Below, piece by piece: positions 40,457 to 49,160 of a DNA stretch of 64,000 bases. The notes beneath the pieces are model-generated. The model ran no database searches. It had not been told where the DNA came from and saw only the letters and a program-made list of their open reading frames with translations. The DNA lies in NCBI RefSeq assembly GCF_022343685.1, contig NZ_CP092123.1, forward strand, positions 3,162,001-3,226,000, given 5' to 3'. Position numbers and translations under genes: made by a program. This stretch comes from Marinobacterium sediminicola. Lineage in GTDB: Bacteria; Pseudomonadota; Gammaproteobacteria; Pseudomonadales; Balneatricaceae. Position 1 is the first letter of the stretch, and each line of letters opens with the position of its first letter.

Positions 40457-41902
40457 ATGCCGACCACTCTATTAATCGTTATTGCAGTGCTCGCTGCCGC
40501 TTTGGCCGCCTGGATCCTGATCCGCAAGCGCTCCAGCAATACTGACACTGACCTCACCACCGCTTCCGTCGCTCCTGCAACTGAAGATGGCTACCGCCGT
40601 ATTCCGGAAGAGGCTCACCAGATTCCTCGTCGCTATCTCGACGACAACGCAATGAAAGTGGTCTACCGACTCGAAGATGCAGGCCATGAAGGTTACCTGG
40701 TAGGCGGCTGTATCCGAGACCTGCTTCGTGGCCTGAAACCCAAGGATTTTGATATCGCGACATCAGCGCATCCGGAAGAAGCCGTTGAACTGTTTCGCCG
40801 CGGGCGCCTGATTGGCCGACGTTTCAAGCTGCTGCATGTACGTTTTGGCCGTGAGGTTATTGAGGTTGCTACCTTCCGTGCATCACATGATCAGGATGAA
40901 GTCAGCCGCGACCAGGCTCGTACGGCAGAGACAGGTATGATCCTGCGTGACAACGTCTATGGCACCATTGAAGAAGACGCCTTGCGCCGCGACTTTACCG
41001 TCAATGCTCTTTACTACGACATCAAGGACCACAGTATTCTTGATTTCGCGGGTGGATACGAAGACCTGCAGAACAATTGCCTGCGCATGATCGGTGATGC
41101 CAACGAGCGGTACCGTGAAGACCCCGTACGCATGCTGCGAGCAGCACGTTTTGCGGCAAAACTTGGGTTCGAGATCGAACCGGAAACCGCTAATCCGATC
41201 CGCGAACTGGCCCCATTGATGCGCAACGTCTCTCCGGCACGCCTTTTCGACGAAGTCCTCAAATTATTGCAATCGGGACATGGTGAAGCCTCCTATCGTC
41301 AGCTGCAACGCTTTGGCCTGTTTCAGTATCTGTTTCCACTGACAGACCAGGCACTGGAAAGTGACGATTATCCGGTCGAAACACTGCTAATCAATGCACT
41401 GTGCAATACCGACCGTCGTCTTGCTCAGGGCAAAAGTGTTACCCCGGCGTTCCTGTTTGCGGCCCTGCTCTGGTATCCGCTGCAGCAACGCATGCGCGAA
41501 CTGGAAGCCACGTCTGATCTGCCGCCCGTTCCTCTACTTCATGAAGCCGCTAACCAGGTACTGGCCGAGCAGGTTAAATGCACCGCTATTCCACGCCGCT
41601 TCTCGACTCCTGTTCGTGAAATCTGGGAACTGCAGCTACGCTTGCCTCGCCGTCAGGGACGACGTGCTGATCAGTTGATGGAACATCCTCGTTTCCGTGC
41701 CGCCTATGACCTCCTGCTGTTACGTGAGAACAGTGGTGAAGATCTGGGCGGTTTGAGCCAGTGGTGGACAGAGTATCAGGCCGCCAACCCGGGCAGTCGT
41801 CGCGAGATGATGCCGGAAGAGCATGGTGAGAAACCCAAGCGTAAGCGCCGTCGCCGCCCGCGCAAGCGTCCGCAGCACGACGAACATAGCCAGGGAGAGT
41901 GA
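40457..41902 (+). CDS. pcnB: Poly(A) polymerase I with N-terminal hydrophobic segment
   Basis: A 481-residue class II nucleotidyltransferase that adds 3' poly(A) tails and promotes RNA decay. The catalytic motif VGGCIRDLLRGLKPKDFDIAT (two Asp near residue 100) and the RRDFTVNALYYD segment are present, with a very basic tail (KPKRKRRRRPRKRP) typical of PcnB. Unusual is a clear hydrophobic helix at residues 4-22 (TLLIVIAVLAAALAAWILI) followed by RKR, which would anchor the enzyme in the membrane. ATG 40457 has AGGGA about 15 bases upstream. It overlaps the following folK ORF. Confidence 0.95.
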   Translation: MPTTLLIVIAVLAAALAAWILIRKRSSNTDTDLTTASVAPATEDGYRRIPEEAHQIPRRYLDDNAMKVVYRLEDAGHEGYLVGGCIRDLLRGLKPKDFDIATSAHPEEAVELFRRGRLIGRRFKLLHVRFGREVIEVATFRASHDQDEVSRDQARTAETGMILRDNVYGTIEEDALRRDFTVNALYYDIKDHSILDFAGGYEDLQNNCLRMIGDANERYREDPVRMLRAARFAAKLGFEIEPETANPIRELAPLMRNVSPARLFDEVLKLLQSGHGEASYRQLQRFGLFQYLFPLTDQALESDDYPVETLLINALCNTDRRLAQGKSVTPAFLFAALLWYPLQQRMRELEATSDLPPVPLLHEAANQVLAEQVKCTAIPRRFSTPVREIWELQLRLPRRQGRRADQLMEHPRFRAAYDLLLLRENSGEDLGGLSQWWTEYQAANPGSRREMMPEEHGEKPKRKRRRRPRKRPQHDEHSQGE

Positions 41903-41904
41903 GA

Positions 41905-42387
41905 GTGAAACGCGCCTATATTGGCTTGGGAAGCAACCTCGATGATCCACGACAACAGGTTATCGACGCTCTCACTGAGCTGGGTGATATTCCCCAAAGC
42001 CGCGTGGCCGCGCGCTCATCCCTGTACCGCTCGGATCCGGTTGGCCCTCCCGGGCAACCGGACTACATCAACGCCGTGGCGGCTCTGGAGACGGAGCTTG
42101 AACCCGAGCAACTGTTGGATGCCCTTCAGGCGATCGAACAGACGCACCAGCGCGTACGCAAGATTCACTGGGGCCCAAGGACATTGGACCTGGATATTCT
42201 GTTGTTTGATGACCGTACCATCTCGACAGAACGGCTGACCGTTCCCCATGCCTGGATGCTGGAACGCAACTTCGTGCTTTGGCCTCTGGCTGAAATCGAT
42301 CCGGAACTGCTCTTGCCGGACGGCTCAGCCTTGTCCGAGCATCTAGTCCATTGCCCACTGGGCACGTTGGAGCGTATATCGTTATAA
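41905..42387 (+). CDS. folK: 6-hydroxymethyl-7,8-dihydropterin pyrophosphokinase
   Basis: A 160-residue folate-pathway kinase that pyrophosphorylates hydroxymethyl-dihydropterin before FolP. The IGLGSNLDDP start and the WGPRTLDLDILLFD motif are diagnostic. Two in-frame GTG codons are possible (41899, which overlaps the pcnB stop, and 41905); AGGGAG at 41892-41897 is better spaced for 41905. The partner enzyme gene folP is elsewhere in this window. Confidence 0.95.
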   Translation: MKRAYIGLGSNLDDPRQQVIDALTELGDIPQSRVAARSSLYRSDPVGPPGQPDYINAVAALETELEPEQLLDALQAIEQTHQRVRKIHWGPRTLDLDILLFDDRTISTERLTVPHAWMLERNFVLWPLAEIDPELLLPDGSALSEHLVHCPLGTLERISL

Positions 42388-42438
42388 TCCGCTCAAGGCC
42401 GAACTGATCGGCGTCTCATTGATAACAAAGAGAATGCT

Positions 42439-43233
42439 ATGAGTAACATCACGCTGCATACCCTAAGCGCCCGTAAACAGGCGGGCGAGAAGTTTGCCGT
42501 ACTGACCGCCTATGATGCCACCTTTGCACATCTGGTCAGCAGTGCCGATATCGAGATGATCCTCGTCGGTGACTCACTCGGCATGGTATTGCAGGGACAG
42601 GACAGCACCCTGCCCGTTACCGTTGAAGAAATGGCCTACCACACCGCCAGTGTTGCCCGCGGCAATCAGGGCGCCATGATCATGGCCGACCTTCCATTCA
42701 TGAGCTACGCCACCCCCGAACAGGCGATGGAAAGCGCCGCTGTCCTGATGCAGGCCGGAGCACACATCGTCAAACTGGAAGGCGGCGATTGGCTCTGTGA
42801 GACCGTCAGTCTGCTGGCCGAACGCGGCGTCCCCGTATGCGCCCATTTGGGGCTGACACCCCAGGCAGTCAACAAGCTGGGCGGCTACCGTGTCCAGGGG
42901 CGTGACAAGCATTCAGCCCTGAAGATGCTGGAAGACGCCAAACGTCTGGAACAGGCTGGTGCAAGCATGCTGCTGCTGGAATGTGTGCCTTCACTGCTGG
43001 CCGACGAGATCACCCGAAATGTCGAGATCCCGGTCATTGGTATCGGCGCAGGCCCTCATACCGACGCGCAGGTATTGGTGATGCACGACATGTTGGGTAT
43101 TACTCCCGGCCGCACACCCAAATTCGTCAAGAACTTCATGCCCGAAGCCGATAGCATTCAGGATGCCTTCCGTCTCTACGGTGAACAGGTACGTAGCGGT
43201 CAATTCCCGGCCGATGAACATGGATTCGACTAA
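42439..43233 (+). CDS. panB: 3-methyl-2-oxobutanoate hydroxymethyltransferase
   Basis: A 264-residue TIM-barrel enzyme, first committed step of pantothenate synthesis (ketopantoate formation). [22 protein letters not shown] and VKLEGG are family hallmarks. AAAGAGAATGCT precedes the start. panC begins 2 bp after its stop, so the two are coupled. Confidence 0.97.
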   Translation: MSNITLHTLSARKQAGEKFAVLTAYDATFAHLVSSADIEMILVGDSLGMVLQGQDSTLPVTVEEMAYHTASVARGNQGAMIMADLPFMSYATPEQAMESAAVLMQAGAHIVKLEGGDWLCETVSLLAERGVPVCAHLGLTPQAVNKLGGYRVQGRDKHSALKMLEDAKRLEQAGASMLLLECVPSLLADEITRNVEIPVIGIGAGPHTDAQVLVMHDMLGITPGRTPKFVKNFMPEADSIQDAFRLYGEQVRSGQFPADEHGFD

Positions 43234-43235
43234 CA

Positions 43236-44075
43236 ATGCAAACGCTTCACACCATCGCTGAACTGCGAGCAGCGGTGCGCCAGCACCGTCAGGCCGGTAA
43301 ACGTATTGCGCTGGTTCCAACCATGGGCAACCTGCACCAGGGGCATCTGCGTCTGGTCGAAACAGCTCTGCAGCAGGCAGATGTAGTTATTACCAGTATC
43401 TTCGTCAACCCGTTGCAGTTCGGTGCCAACGAGGATCTGGACAGCTACCCGCGGACACTGGCGGAAGACCAGCAGCATTTGGCAGCCGCAGGCTGCCACC
43501 TGGTATTCGCCCCTTCGGTTGCAGAAGTCTATCCGGAAGGCCAGGAGCAGCAAACACTTGTAGAAGTTCCCGGTCTCTCCGATCTTCACTGCGGCGCCAG
43601 CCGCCCGGGCCATTTCAGGGGTGTCACCACGGTAGTGTGCAAGCTGTTCAACATGGTGCAACCGGATATCGCCGTATTCGGCCTCAAGGATTACCAGCAG
43701 GTTGCCGTGATCCGCAAGATGGTTCGTGACCTTTGCATTCCCGTTGACATCATCGGTGTTCCGACAGAGCGGGCCGATAACGGCCTCGCACTCAGTTCAC
43801 GAAACGGCTACCTGACACCAGAAGAGTTGGCGCTTGCGCCGCTACTGCAGCGTACCCTGCAGCAAACGGCCACGGCCATTCGTAACGGAGCTCAGGATTT
43901 TTCGGCTCTGGAGGACTCTGCACAGAGCTCTCTGGAAGCGGCCGGTTTCCGCCGTGACTACTTCCGTATCCTGAATCGCGATACTTTAAAGCCGGCACTT
44001 CCTGAGGATGATAAGGTCATTCTGGCCGCTGCGTTTCTCGGACGCGCCCGTCTGATCGACAACATCGAAATCTGA
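43236..44075 (+). CDS. panC: Pantothenate synthetase
   Basis: A 279-residue ligase that joins pantoate and beta-alanine using [18 protein letters not shown] carries the HIGH-like nucleotide-binding motif, with FVNPLQFG and the ALSSRNGYL loop further on. It closes the pcnB-folK-panB-panC run and is followed by a strong hairpin terminator. Confidence 0.97.
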   Translation: MQTLHTIAELRAAVRQHRQAGKRIALVPTMGNLHQGHLRLVETALQQADVVITSIFVNPLQFGANEDLDSYPRTLAEDQQHLAAAGCHLVFAPSVAEVYPEGQEQQTLVEVPGLSDLHCGASRPGHFRGVTTVVCKLFNMVQPDIAVFGLKDYQQVAVIRKMVRDLCIPVDIIGVPTERADNGLALSSRNGYLTPEELALAPLLQRTLQQTATAIRNGAQDFSALEDSAQSSLEAAGFRRDYFRILNRDTLKPALPEDDKVILAAAFLGRARLIDNIEI

Positions 44076-44083
44076 ATCTCTTC

Positions 44084-44144
44084 GCACCGCACAATAATGC
44101 CAGTGTAAGCCTTTTATATAGGGCTTACATTTTTTGTGCGGTGC
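44084..44144 (+). terminator. Nested terminator after panC
   Basis: An inner stem TGTAAGCC/GGCTTACA (44104-44111 with 44122-44129) is followed by TTTTTT, a standard intrinsic terminator. It is wrapped by an outer 11-bp stem GCACCGCACAA/TTGTGCGGTGC (44084-44094 with 44134-44144). Confidence 0.88.
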
Positions 44145-44329
44145 ATCAAGCTTATCTCTTCGTCTACTTGACACCTCCTTCCCACATCACGCAGACTCGA
44201 AAGACCTCGTGGTTACACGCCCATGCGTGACCAGACCTGTGCGCACCAGGATGCAATATCCCGGTCACCGAGCGTCATTAGCATGGTCACAGGATCAATA
44301 ATGATATGAATGAAAGAGGCACACTTACT

Positions 44330-45511
44330 ATGCGCGATGTTGTGATCGTTGCCGCCGGTCGTACGGCGGTTGGTGCATTCAATGGTTCACTTTCCTCCCT
44401 CACTGCTGCTTCACTGGGTACTGCTGTACTGAAAGGGCTCATCGAACAGACCGGTATCAACCCGGCGGAAGTGGACGAAGTGATCCTGGGCCAGGTACTG
44501 ACTGCAGGCTGCGGCCAGAACCCGGCCCGTCAGGCGATGATCAATGCCGGCATCCCGCAGGAAGTGCCCGCCCTGACCATCAACAAGGTATGTGGCTCAG
44601 GTCTCAAGGCCCTGCAGCTGGCAACTCAGGCGATCCGTTGTGGTGATGCTGACGTGATCATAGCCGGTGGACAGGAGAGCATGTCCCAATCCCCCCATAT
44701 TCTGCCCAACTCACGTAACGGTGCACGCATGGGCGACTGGAAGATGGTCGACACCATGATCAACGATGGTCTCTGGGATGCCTTCAACAACTATCACATG
44801 GGCATCACCACCGAGAACATTGTCGAGAAGTACGGCTTCAGCCGCGAGGAGCAGGATGCCTTCGCCGCGGCCTCCCAAAACAAGGCCGAAGCCGCCGTAA
44901 CGTCCGGCCGTTTCAAGGATGAGATCATTCCGGTCAGCATCCCGCAGCGTAAGGGCGACCCGGTTGTTTTCGATACCGATGAACAGCCTCGCTTTGGCTG
45001 CACCGCCGAAGCGCTGGGCAAGCTGCGTCCCGCCTTCAAGAAAGATGGTACTGTTACCGCCGGTAACAGCTCCACAATCAACGATGGTGCCGCCGCCGTG
45101 ATCCTCTGCTCGGCCGAAAAGGCAGAAGCTCTGGGCCTCAAACCACTGGCTCGCATCAAGGCTTATGCCTCTGCCGGCGTTGACCCGGCCATCATGGGTA
45201 CCGGTCCGATCTGCGCCACCACCAAAACACTGGAAAAAGCCGGCTGGGGCATTGATGATCTGGAGCTGGTAGAAGCCAACGAAGCCTTCGCGGCTCAGGC
45301 CATGTCGGTCAACAAGGACCTTGGCTGGAACACCGACATTGTCAACGTCAACGGCGGTGCCATCGCGCTTGGCCATCCCATCGGCGCTTCAGGCTGCCGC
45401 ATTCTGGTCAGCCTGGTACACGAGATGATCAAACGTGATGCCAAGAAAGGCCTTGCGACTCTGTGCATCGGTGGTGGTATGGGTACTGCTCTGGCCATCG
45501 AACGCGACTGA
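44330..45511 (+). CDS. Acetyl-CoA C-acetyltransferase (thiolase)
   Basis: A 393-residue biosynthetic-type thiolase condensing two acetyl-CoA to acetoacetyl-CoA (AtoB/PhaA class). Cys88 in INKVCGSGL is the acyl-accepting residue, and [10 protein letters not shown] (His near 349) and LCIGGGMG (Cys near 379) complete the active site. An in-frame ATG at 44306 would add eight residues; ATG 44330 is chosen because it places Cys88 at the normal position. It is monocistronic, with a terminator shared with the convergent gene downstream. No polyhydroxyalkanoate or ketone genes are adjacent, so its pathway is open. Confidence 0.92.
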   Translation: MRDVVIVAAGRTAVGAFNGSLSSLTAASLGTAVLKGLIEQTGINPAEVDEVILGQVLTAGCGQNPARQAMINAGIPQEVPALTINKVCGSGLKALQLATQAIRCGDADVIIAGGQESMSQSPHILPNSRNGARMGDWKMVDTMINDGLWDAFNNYHMGITTENIVEKYGFSREEQDAFAAASQNKAEAAVTSGRFKDEIIPVSIPQRKGDPVVFDTDEQPRFGCTAEALGKLRPAFKKDGTVTAGNSSTINDGAAAVILCSAEKAEALGLKPLARIKAYASAGVDPAIMGTGPICATTKTLEKAGWGIDDLELVEANEAFAAQAMSVNKDLGWNTDIVNVNGGAIALGHPIGASGCRILVSLVHEMIKRDAKKGLATLCIGGGMGTALAIERD

Positions 45512-45531
45512 CCATGGTGTGAGCCGCAATG

Positions 45532-45559
45532 AAACAGCCGCCCAGGAGGCGGCTGTTTT
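45532..45559. terminator. Bidirectional terminator after the thiolase gene
   Basis: AAACAGCCGCC pairs with GGCGGCTGTTT around a short loop, with TTTT on the plus strand. It lies between two convergent genes. Confidence 0.88.
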
Positions 45560-45584
45560 GGTTATCCAGAAGGATAGCAACACC

Positions 45585-46421
45585 TCAAGCCGTGGCAATG
45601 GCCCCCTTGCCGATCCCCTCGAATGCCCGCACGACGACTTCGTCATGGGGGTGGTCTGCCTTGATCTCGACAGCCAGGTGCATGGCGATCTGCTCTACGG
45701 TTGTCTCGGTATCAATGAGGTAGCAACAGTCAGCCGGAAGAATCAGCTCGAAAGCCCCCTGAGGGGCCATATAGGCATAATGATGCTCGCCATTGGCATC
45801 GGTGTTCAGGTGGGCACGAGTACCAATATAAATATCACGGAAACGCTCGGCCCAGACGCCTTCCAACGCCTCATCACGATGACCGTTACGGTAGATCTCG
45901 ATCTTTGAACGGTGGCCATGGGCGATGCGCTGGCAGTTACCGTCATGTTGCTGCAATCCATGACTGTAATGATAAAAGTGGCCGTCAATTGACTCTGGCA
46001 CGAACGCCAATTCCACTCCTCTGACCTGATCAGGAAACAGCGTCAACAGCTGATCACGGCACCAGTGTGCCAAGCTTCGCTCATCAATCGCCTTGACCGG
46101 CACCGCGGCGATTGCCTGTTCTGGCGCTCGACACAGAAAACGACGGCCATCCGGGTAACACCAGTCAACCTCGGTAACACCGTTGAGAGTACTCAGCTTC
46201 AAGCCGCTCATCTGCGCGGGTACCACCAGCTGGTGGTCAACATTGGCATCCAGCCACTGCTTGACGCGACGCTTGACGACACCAAAGTCACAGATCATTC
46301 CCTGCTCATCCAGACTGCCATCCAATACCAGCTGCACTGCCCATGACTCGCCGAGCAGACCTCGCTCGGGGTGCAAATAGGAAAAATCCACATGGGTCAG
46401 GTTATCGACAAAAAGCTTCAC
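45585..46421 (-). CDS. Two-domain QueD/PTPS-like protein with swapped motif order
   Basis: A 278-residue protein related to 6-pyruvoyl/6-carboxy-tetrahydropterin synthases. It is about twice the usual 120-140 residues. The N-terminal half holds CDFGVVKRRV (about 44-53) and VDHQL (61-65), which normally follow the zinc site; the C-terminal half holds HYSHGL, Cys163 and HGH (168-170), which normally come first. This suggests two fused T-fold units sharing one site. GTG 46421, with GAGG just upstream, is preferred to TTG 46439. The reaction cannot be assigned. Confidence 0.8.
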   Translation of the reverse strand: MKLFVDNLTHVDFSYLHPERGLLGESWAVQLVLDGSLDEQGMICDFGVVKRRVKQWLDANVDHQLVVPAQMSGLKLSTLNGVTEVDWCYPDGRRFLCRAPEQAIAAVPVKAIDERSLAHWCRDQLLTLFPDQVRGVELAFVPESIDGHFYHYSHGLQQHDGNCQRIAHGHRSKIEIYRNGHRDEALEGVWAERFRDIYIGTRAHLNTDANGEHHYAYMAPQGAFELILPADCCYLIDTETTVEQIAMHLAVEIKADHPHDEVVVRAFEGIGKGAIATA

Positions 46422-46544
46422 AGCCACCTCAACAATCAAATTTAGAGCGACATTCTAGCGGATTCGGCCACGGCTTTCACAACGCCCTGTGGTCGCTTCG
46501 GCCGCTACTATATACTAGACCTTTTGACTGTTTTGCAGGTTCAC

Positions 46545-47234
46545 ATGCGACTCGACAAATATATTACCCAGGTAACCGACTTCTCGCGAAAAGAGGTCAA
46601 GCGTATGCTGCATGCAGACGAAGTGACTGTTAATGGCGAGCCGGAACGCGACCCTGGACGCAAGGTCGACGAAAACGACGATATCTGTCTGCAGGGCATG
46701 CCCCTGGAAGCACCGCGTACCCGCTACCTGATGCTGAACAAGCCGGAAGGCGTGGTCTGCTCGACCGACGACCCGACCCACCCGACAGTGCTGACCCTGC
46801 TGGAACTGCCAAGAGTTGAGCGGCTGAATATCTGCGGCCGACTCGACATTGATACCACTGGTCTGGTGCTGCTTACCGATGACGGCCAATGGGCCCACCG
46901 TGTCACCTCCCCGAATCACAAGACCGGCAAGGTTTACCATGTCACGACCTCGGACCCGATTCCGGAGGATGCTGTACGCACGTTTGCGGACGGACTCATG
47001 CTCAAGGGTGAAAAACAACGCACCAAACCGGCCGAGCTGGAAATCTTGTCGACACATGAAGCACGTGTCTGCCTGCATGAAGGACGTTACCATCAGGTCA
47101 AGCGCATGTTTGCCGCCATCGGCAACCATGTTGAAGCCCTTCACCGCGAGCAGATCGGTGCCATCATCCTTGATGAGATGCTGGAGCCGGGTGAATACCG
47201 TGAACTGACCGACGAAGAGATTGCCAGTATCTGA
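46545..47234 (+). CDS. rsuA: 16S rRNA pseudouridine(516) synthase
   Basis: A 229-residue RsuA-family enzyme with an N-terminal S4 domain (MRLDKYITQVTDFSRKEVKR) and the catalytic motif ICGRLDIDTTGLVLLT (Asp near 102). The start at ATG 46545 matches the conserved beginning of the family; an upstream in-frame codon at 46524 is less likely. The next gene begins one base after the stop. Confidence 0.93.
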   Translation: MRLDKYITQVTDFSRKEVKRMLHADEVTVNGEPERDPGRKVDENDDICLQGMPLEAPRTRYLMLNKPEGVVCSTDDPTHPTVLTLLELPRVERLNICGRLDIDTTGLVLLTDDGQWAHRVTSPNHKTGKVYHVTTSDPIPEDAVRTFADGLMLKGEKQRTKPAELEILSTHEARVCLHEGRYHQVKRMFAAIGNHVEALHREQIGAIILDEMLEPGEYRELTDEEIASI

Positions 47235-47235
47235 C

Positions 47236-48297
47236 ATGGACCTGCTGACCACCGAACTCAACCGCCTGTTGCGCAACGCCACAGGCAACACTCTCTGGCT
47301 GGTGGACGAAAATATCCAGCTGGATGTGCCCGCCAATCCATCGGTTCAGGTTGTAGGCAATCGCCTCGATGTCATTGAGCGCCTGCAGCAACGAGGCTGG
47401 CAGGCCCGTTTCAGTGACTTCGATCTATCAGCCTGCGCGGATGAACATTTTGATCTTATTCTCTACCGCGTCTCCAAGGAAAAGCCCGTCGTACACTTCC
47501 TGATTAACGAAGCCCGACGTCTGCTCTGCCCTGATGGCAGTCTGGTCCTGCTGGGTGACAAGGGCGAAGGCATACGCACCTATGCACGCAAGGCTGAGAG
47601 CTGTCTCGGCGGCGTCCGCCGGGAGCAGAAGCTGGGCAAGGAGAGTTGGCTTGCTGAAATCGGCGCTGGCAGCAAAGCCGGTGAGTGCCCGGACCATCAA
47701 CGCTACACTGAACTTCGTCCGGTCTGTGAAGACGCGCAGCATGAATACTGGTCAAAACCGGGCTTGTTCGGCTGGAACAAGATCGACCGAGGCAGCGCAT
47801 TGCTGATAGAACATTTGCCCAGCATGCTGAATGCCCCCATACCGTTCGACGGCTCCGTTCTGGATCTGGGCTGTGGCTTCGGCTACCTCGCCCTGAATGT
47901 AACCAATAATAATACTCGGTTGGTCTGCAGCGATAACAATGCAGCAGCTCTCACCGCCTGCCGCTACAATTTGGATAAAGCAGGACTTGAACAGGCCGAA
48001 GTCATCGCGTCCAACGCAGGTGACCGGCTGACGTCAGGTTTCGACCTGATCGTCTGTAATCCACCGTTCCATAGCGGCTTTTCCGTTGACGGCGACCTGA
48101 CGGACCGTTTTCTCCACGCTGCGCAGCGCCTGCTGAGTGCGAACGGAACCGCCTGTTTTGTGGTCAACCAACATATTCCACTGGAACGCAAGGCCGGCGA
48201 TCTGTTCACAGATATCCACACGCATCTGGATACTGGCCAGTTCAAGCTGGTGCGGCTGCGTAAACCGATCAACCCTCAGTCACAGGGATGCTCATGA
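47236..48297 (+). CDS. RsmC/RlmG-like rRNA (guanine-N2) methyltransferase
   Basis: A 353-residue SAM-dependent methyltransferase with two methyltransferase-like halves. The C-terminal catalytic half has VLDLGCGFGYLAL (SAM motif I) and IVCNPPFHSGF (about 272-282). This double-domain layout is that of RsmC (16S G1207) and RlmG (23S G1835). RsmC is favoured by length and by its position behind rsuA, but the call is not certain. ATG 47236 follows the rsuA stop by one base; its own stop overlaps the next start. Confidence 0.85.
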   Translation: MDLLTTELNRLLRNATGNTLWLVDENIQLDVPANPSVQVVGNRLDVIERLQQRGWQARFSDFDLSACADEHFDLILYRVSKEKPVVHFLINEARRLLCPDGSLVLLGDKGEGIRTYARKAESCLGGVRREQKLGKESWLAEIGAGSKAGECPDHQRYTELRPVCEDAQHEYWSKPGLFGWNKIDRGSALLIEHLPSMLNAPIPFDGSVLDLGCGFGYLALNVTNNNTRLVCSDNNAAALTACRYNLDKAGLEQAEVIASNAGDRLTSGFDLIVCNPPFHSGFSVDGDLTDRFLHAAQRLLSANGTACFVVNQHIPLERKAGDLFTDIHTHLDTGQFKLVRLRKPINPQSQGCS

Positions 48298-48977
48298 CCT
48301 TCGACTACCTTCGTCAAAGCCTGTTTTTCTTTCGCAACCACCTGAATCGTCTGGCACTGATTCAGCTGCCATTCCTGGCACTTCTGGCTTTTGTGCAGTT
48401 CCAACTGATTCAACAGCTGCCCAGCAATACCGAGGATCTGCCGATGGAGATGGTGCAACGCAACATGTTCATCAGCTCGGCTCTGGACCTCGCCTTGATG
48501 CCTGTCTACTGGGGCGCGACACTGTTCTACCTGCAGTCGGTACTCCAAAGCCAACCACTGACGGTCGGCCGCGCACTGGCACTGAGCATGACGTGCTGGG
48601 GCCGACTGCTGGTGACCTATATCCTCTCGGTACTGGCCATCTCCTTCGGCCTGGTCCTGTTGATCATACCCGGCATTTATATTGGCATACGCCTGGCCTT
48701 TGCCGAGTTCTACTGTGTCATGGAAGGCATGGGTCCTGTGGATTCCCTGAAAAGCAGCTGGGAAAAAACAGCCGATTTCTTCTGGCCCCTGCTACAAGGA
48801 CTGGCACTGATTTTCGGTGTACTGCTACTGGCCGAAACCCTGATGGGGGAAGTTCTGCGCGACCAAAAAGGCGCGATGATGCTGGTGTCGCTGGTCATCC
48901 AGTTCCTGGGCGTACTGCCAACCATTTTCGCCTACCGCATCTATTGCGTGATGAAAGCTGACGACCAGCCCTCATGA
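48294..48977 (+). CDS. YciC-like integral membrane protein
   Basis: A 227-residue protein with about six hydrophobic segments, similar in pattern to the YciC (UPF0259) family of unknown function, including the IIPGIYIGIRLAFAEFYCVME segment. ATG 48294 overlaps the upstream stop (ATGA) with CAGGGA before it. Co-transcribed with the methyltransferase. Confidence 0.75.
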   Translation: MTFDYLRQSLFFFRNHLNRLALIQLPFLALLAFVQFQLIQQLPSNTEDLPMEMVQRNMFISSALDLALMPVYWGATLFYLQSVLQSQPLTVGRALALSMTCWGRLLVTYILSVLAISFGLVLLIIPGIYIGIRLAFAEFYCVMEGMGPVDSLKSSWEKTADFFWPLLQGLALIFGVLLLAETLMGEVLRDQKGAMMLVSLVIQFLGVLPTIFAYRIYCVMKADDQPS

Positions 48978-49106
48978 TCTCTCGTGCGGCTGCTTCGGCA
49001 GCCGCACCTCCCCTTTAGCTGCAGCGCCAATCACCATCCACTCAGAACCTGGCACAAGCGCCCCTGAAACCCGGTCTTTCGTACAGCCCTGGCAACATGC
49101 ATAAAA

Positions 49107-49136
49107 AAACCCCTGACGGCGAACCGGCAGGGGTTT
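49107..49136 (-). terminator. Terminator of pnp
   Basis: AAACCCCTG pairs with CAGGGGTTT with an internal CGG/CCG helix; the minus strand continues TTTTTTTAT. It ends the rimP-to-pnp cluster. Confidence 0.9.
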
Positions 49137-49160
49137 CTCTGGCAGGGCTGTTATCCCCTA

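Noticed and set aside
44145-44305. Promoter or small RNA before the thiolase gene
   Set aside because: A TTGACA occurs at 44167-44172, but no matching -10 box at proper spacing was found and no structure stands out.
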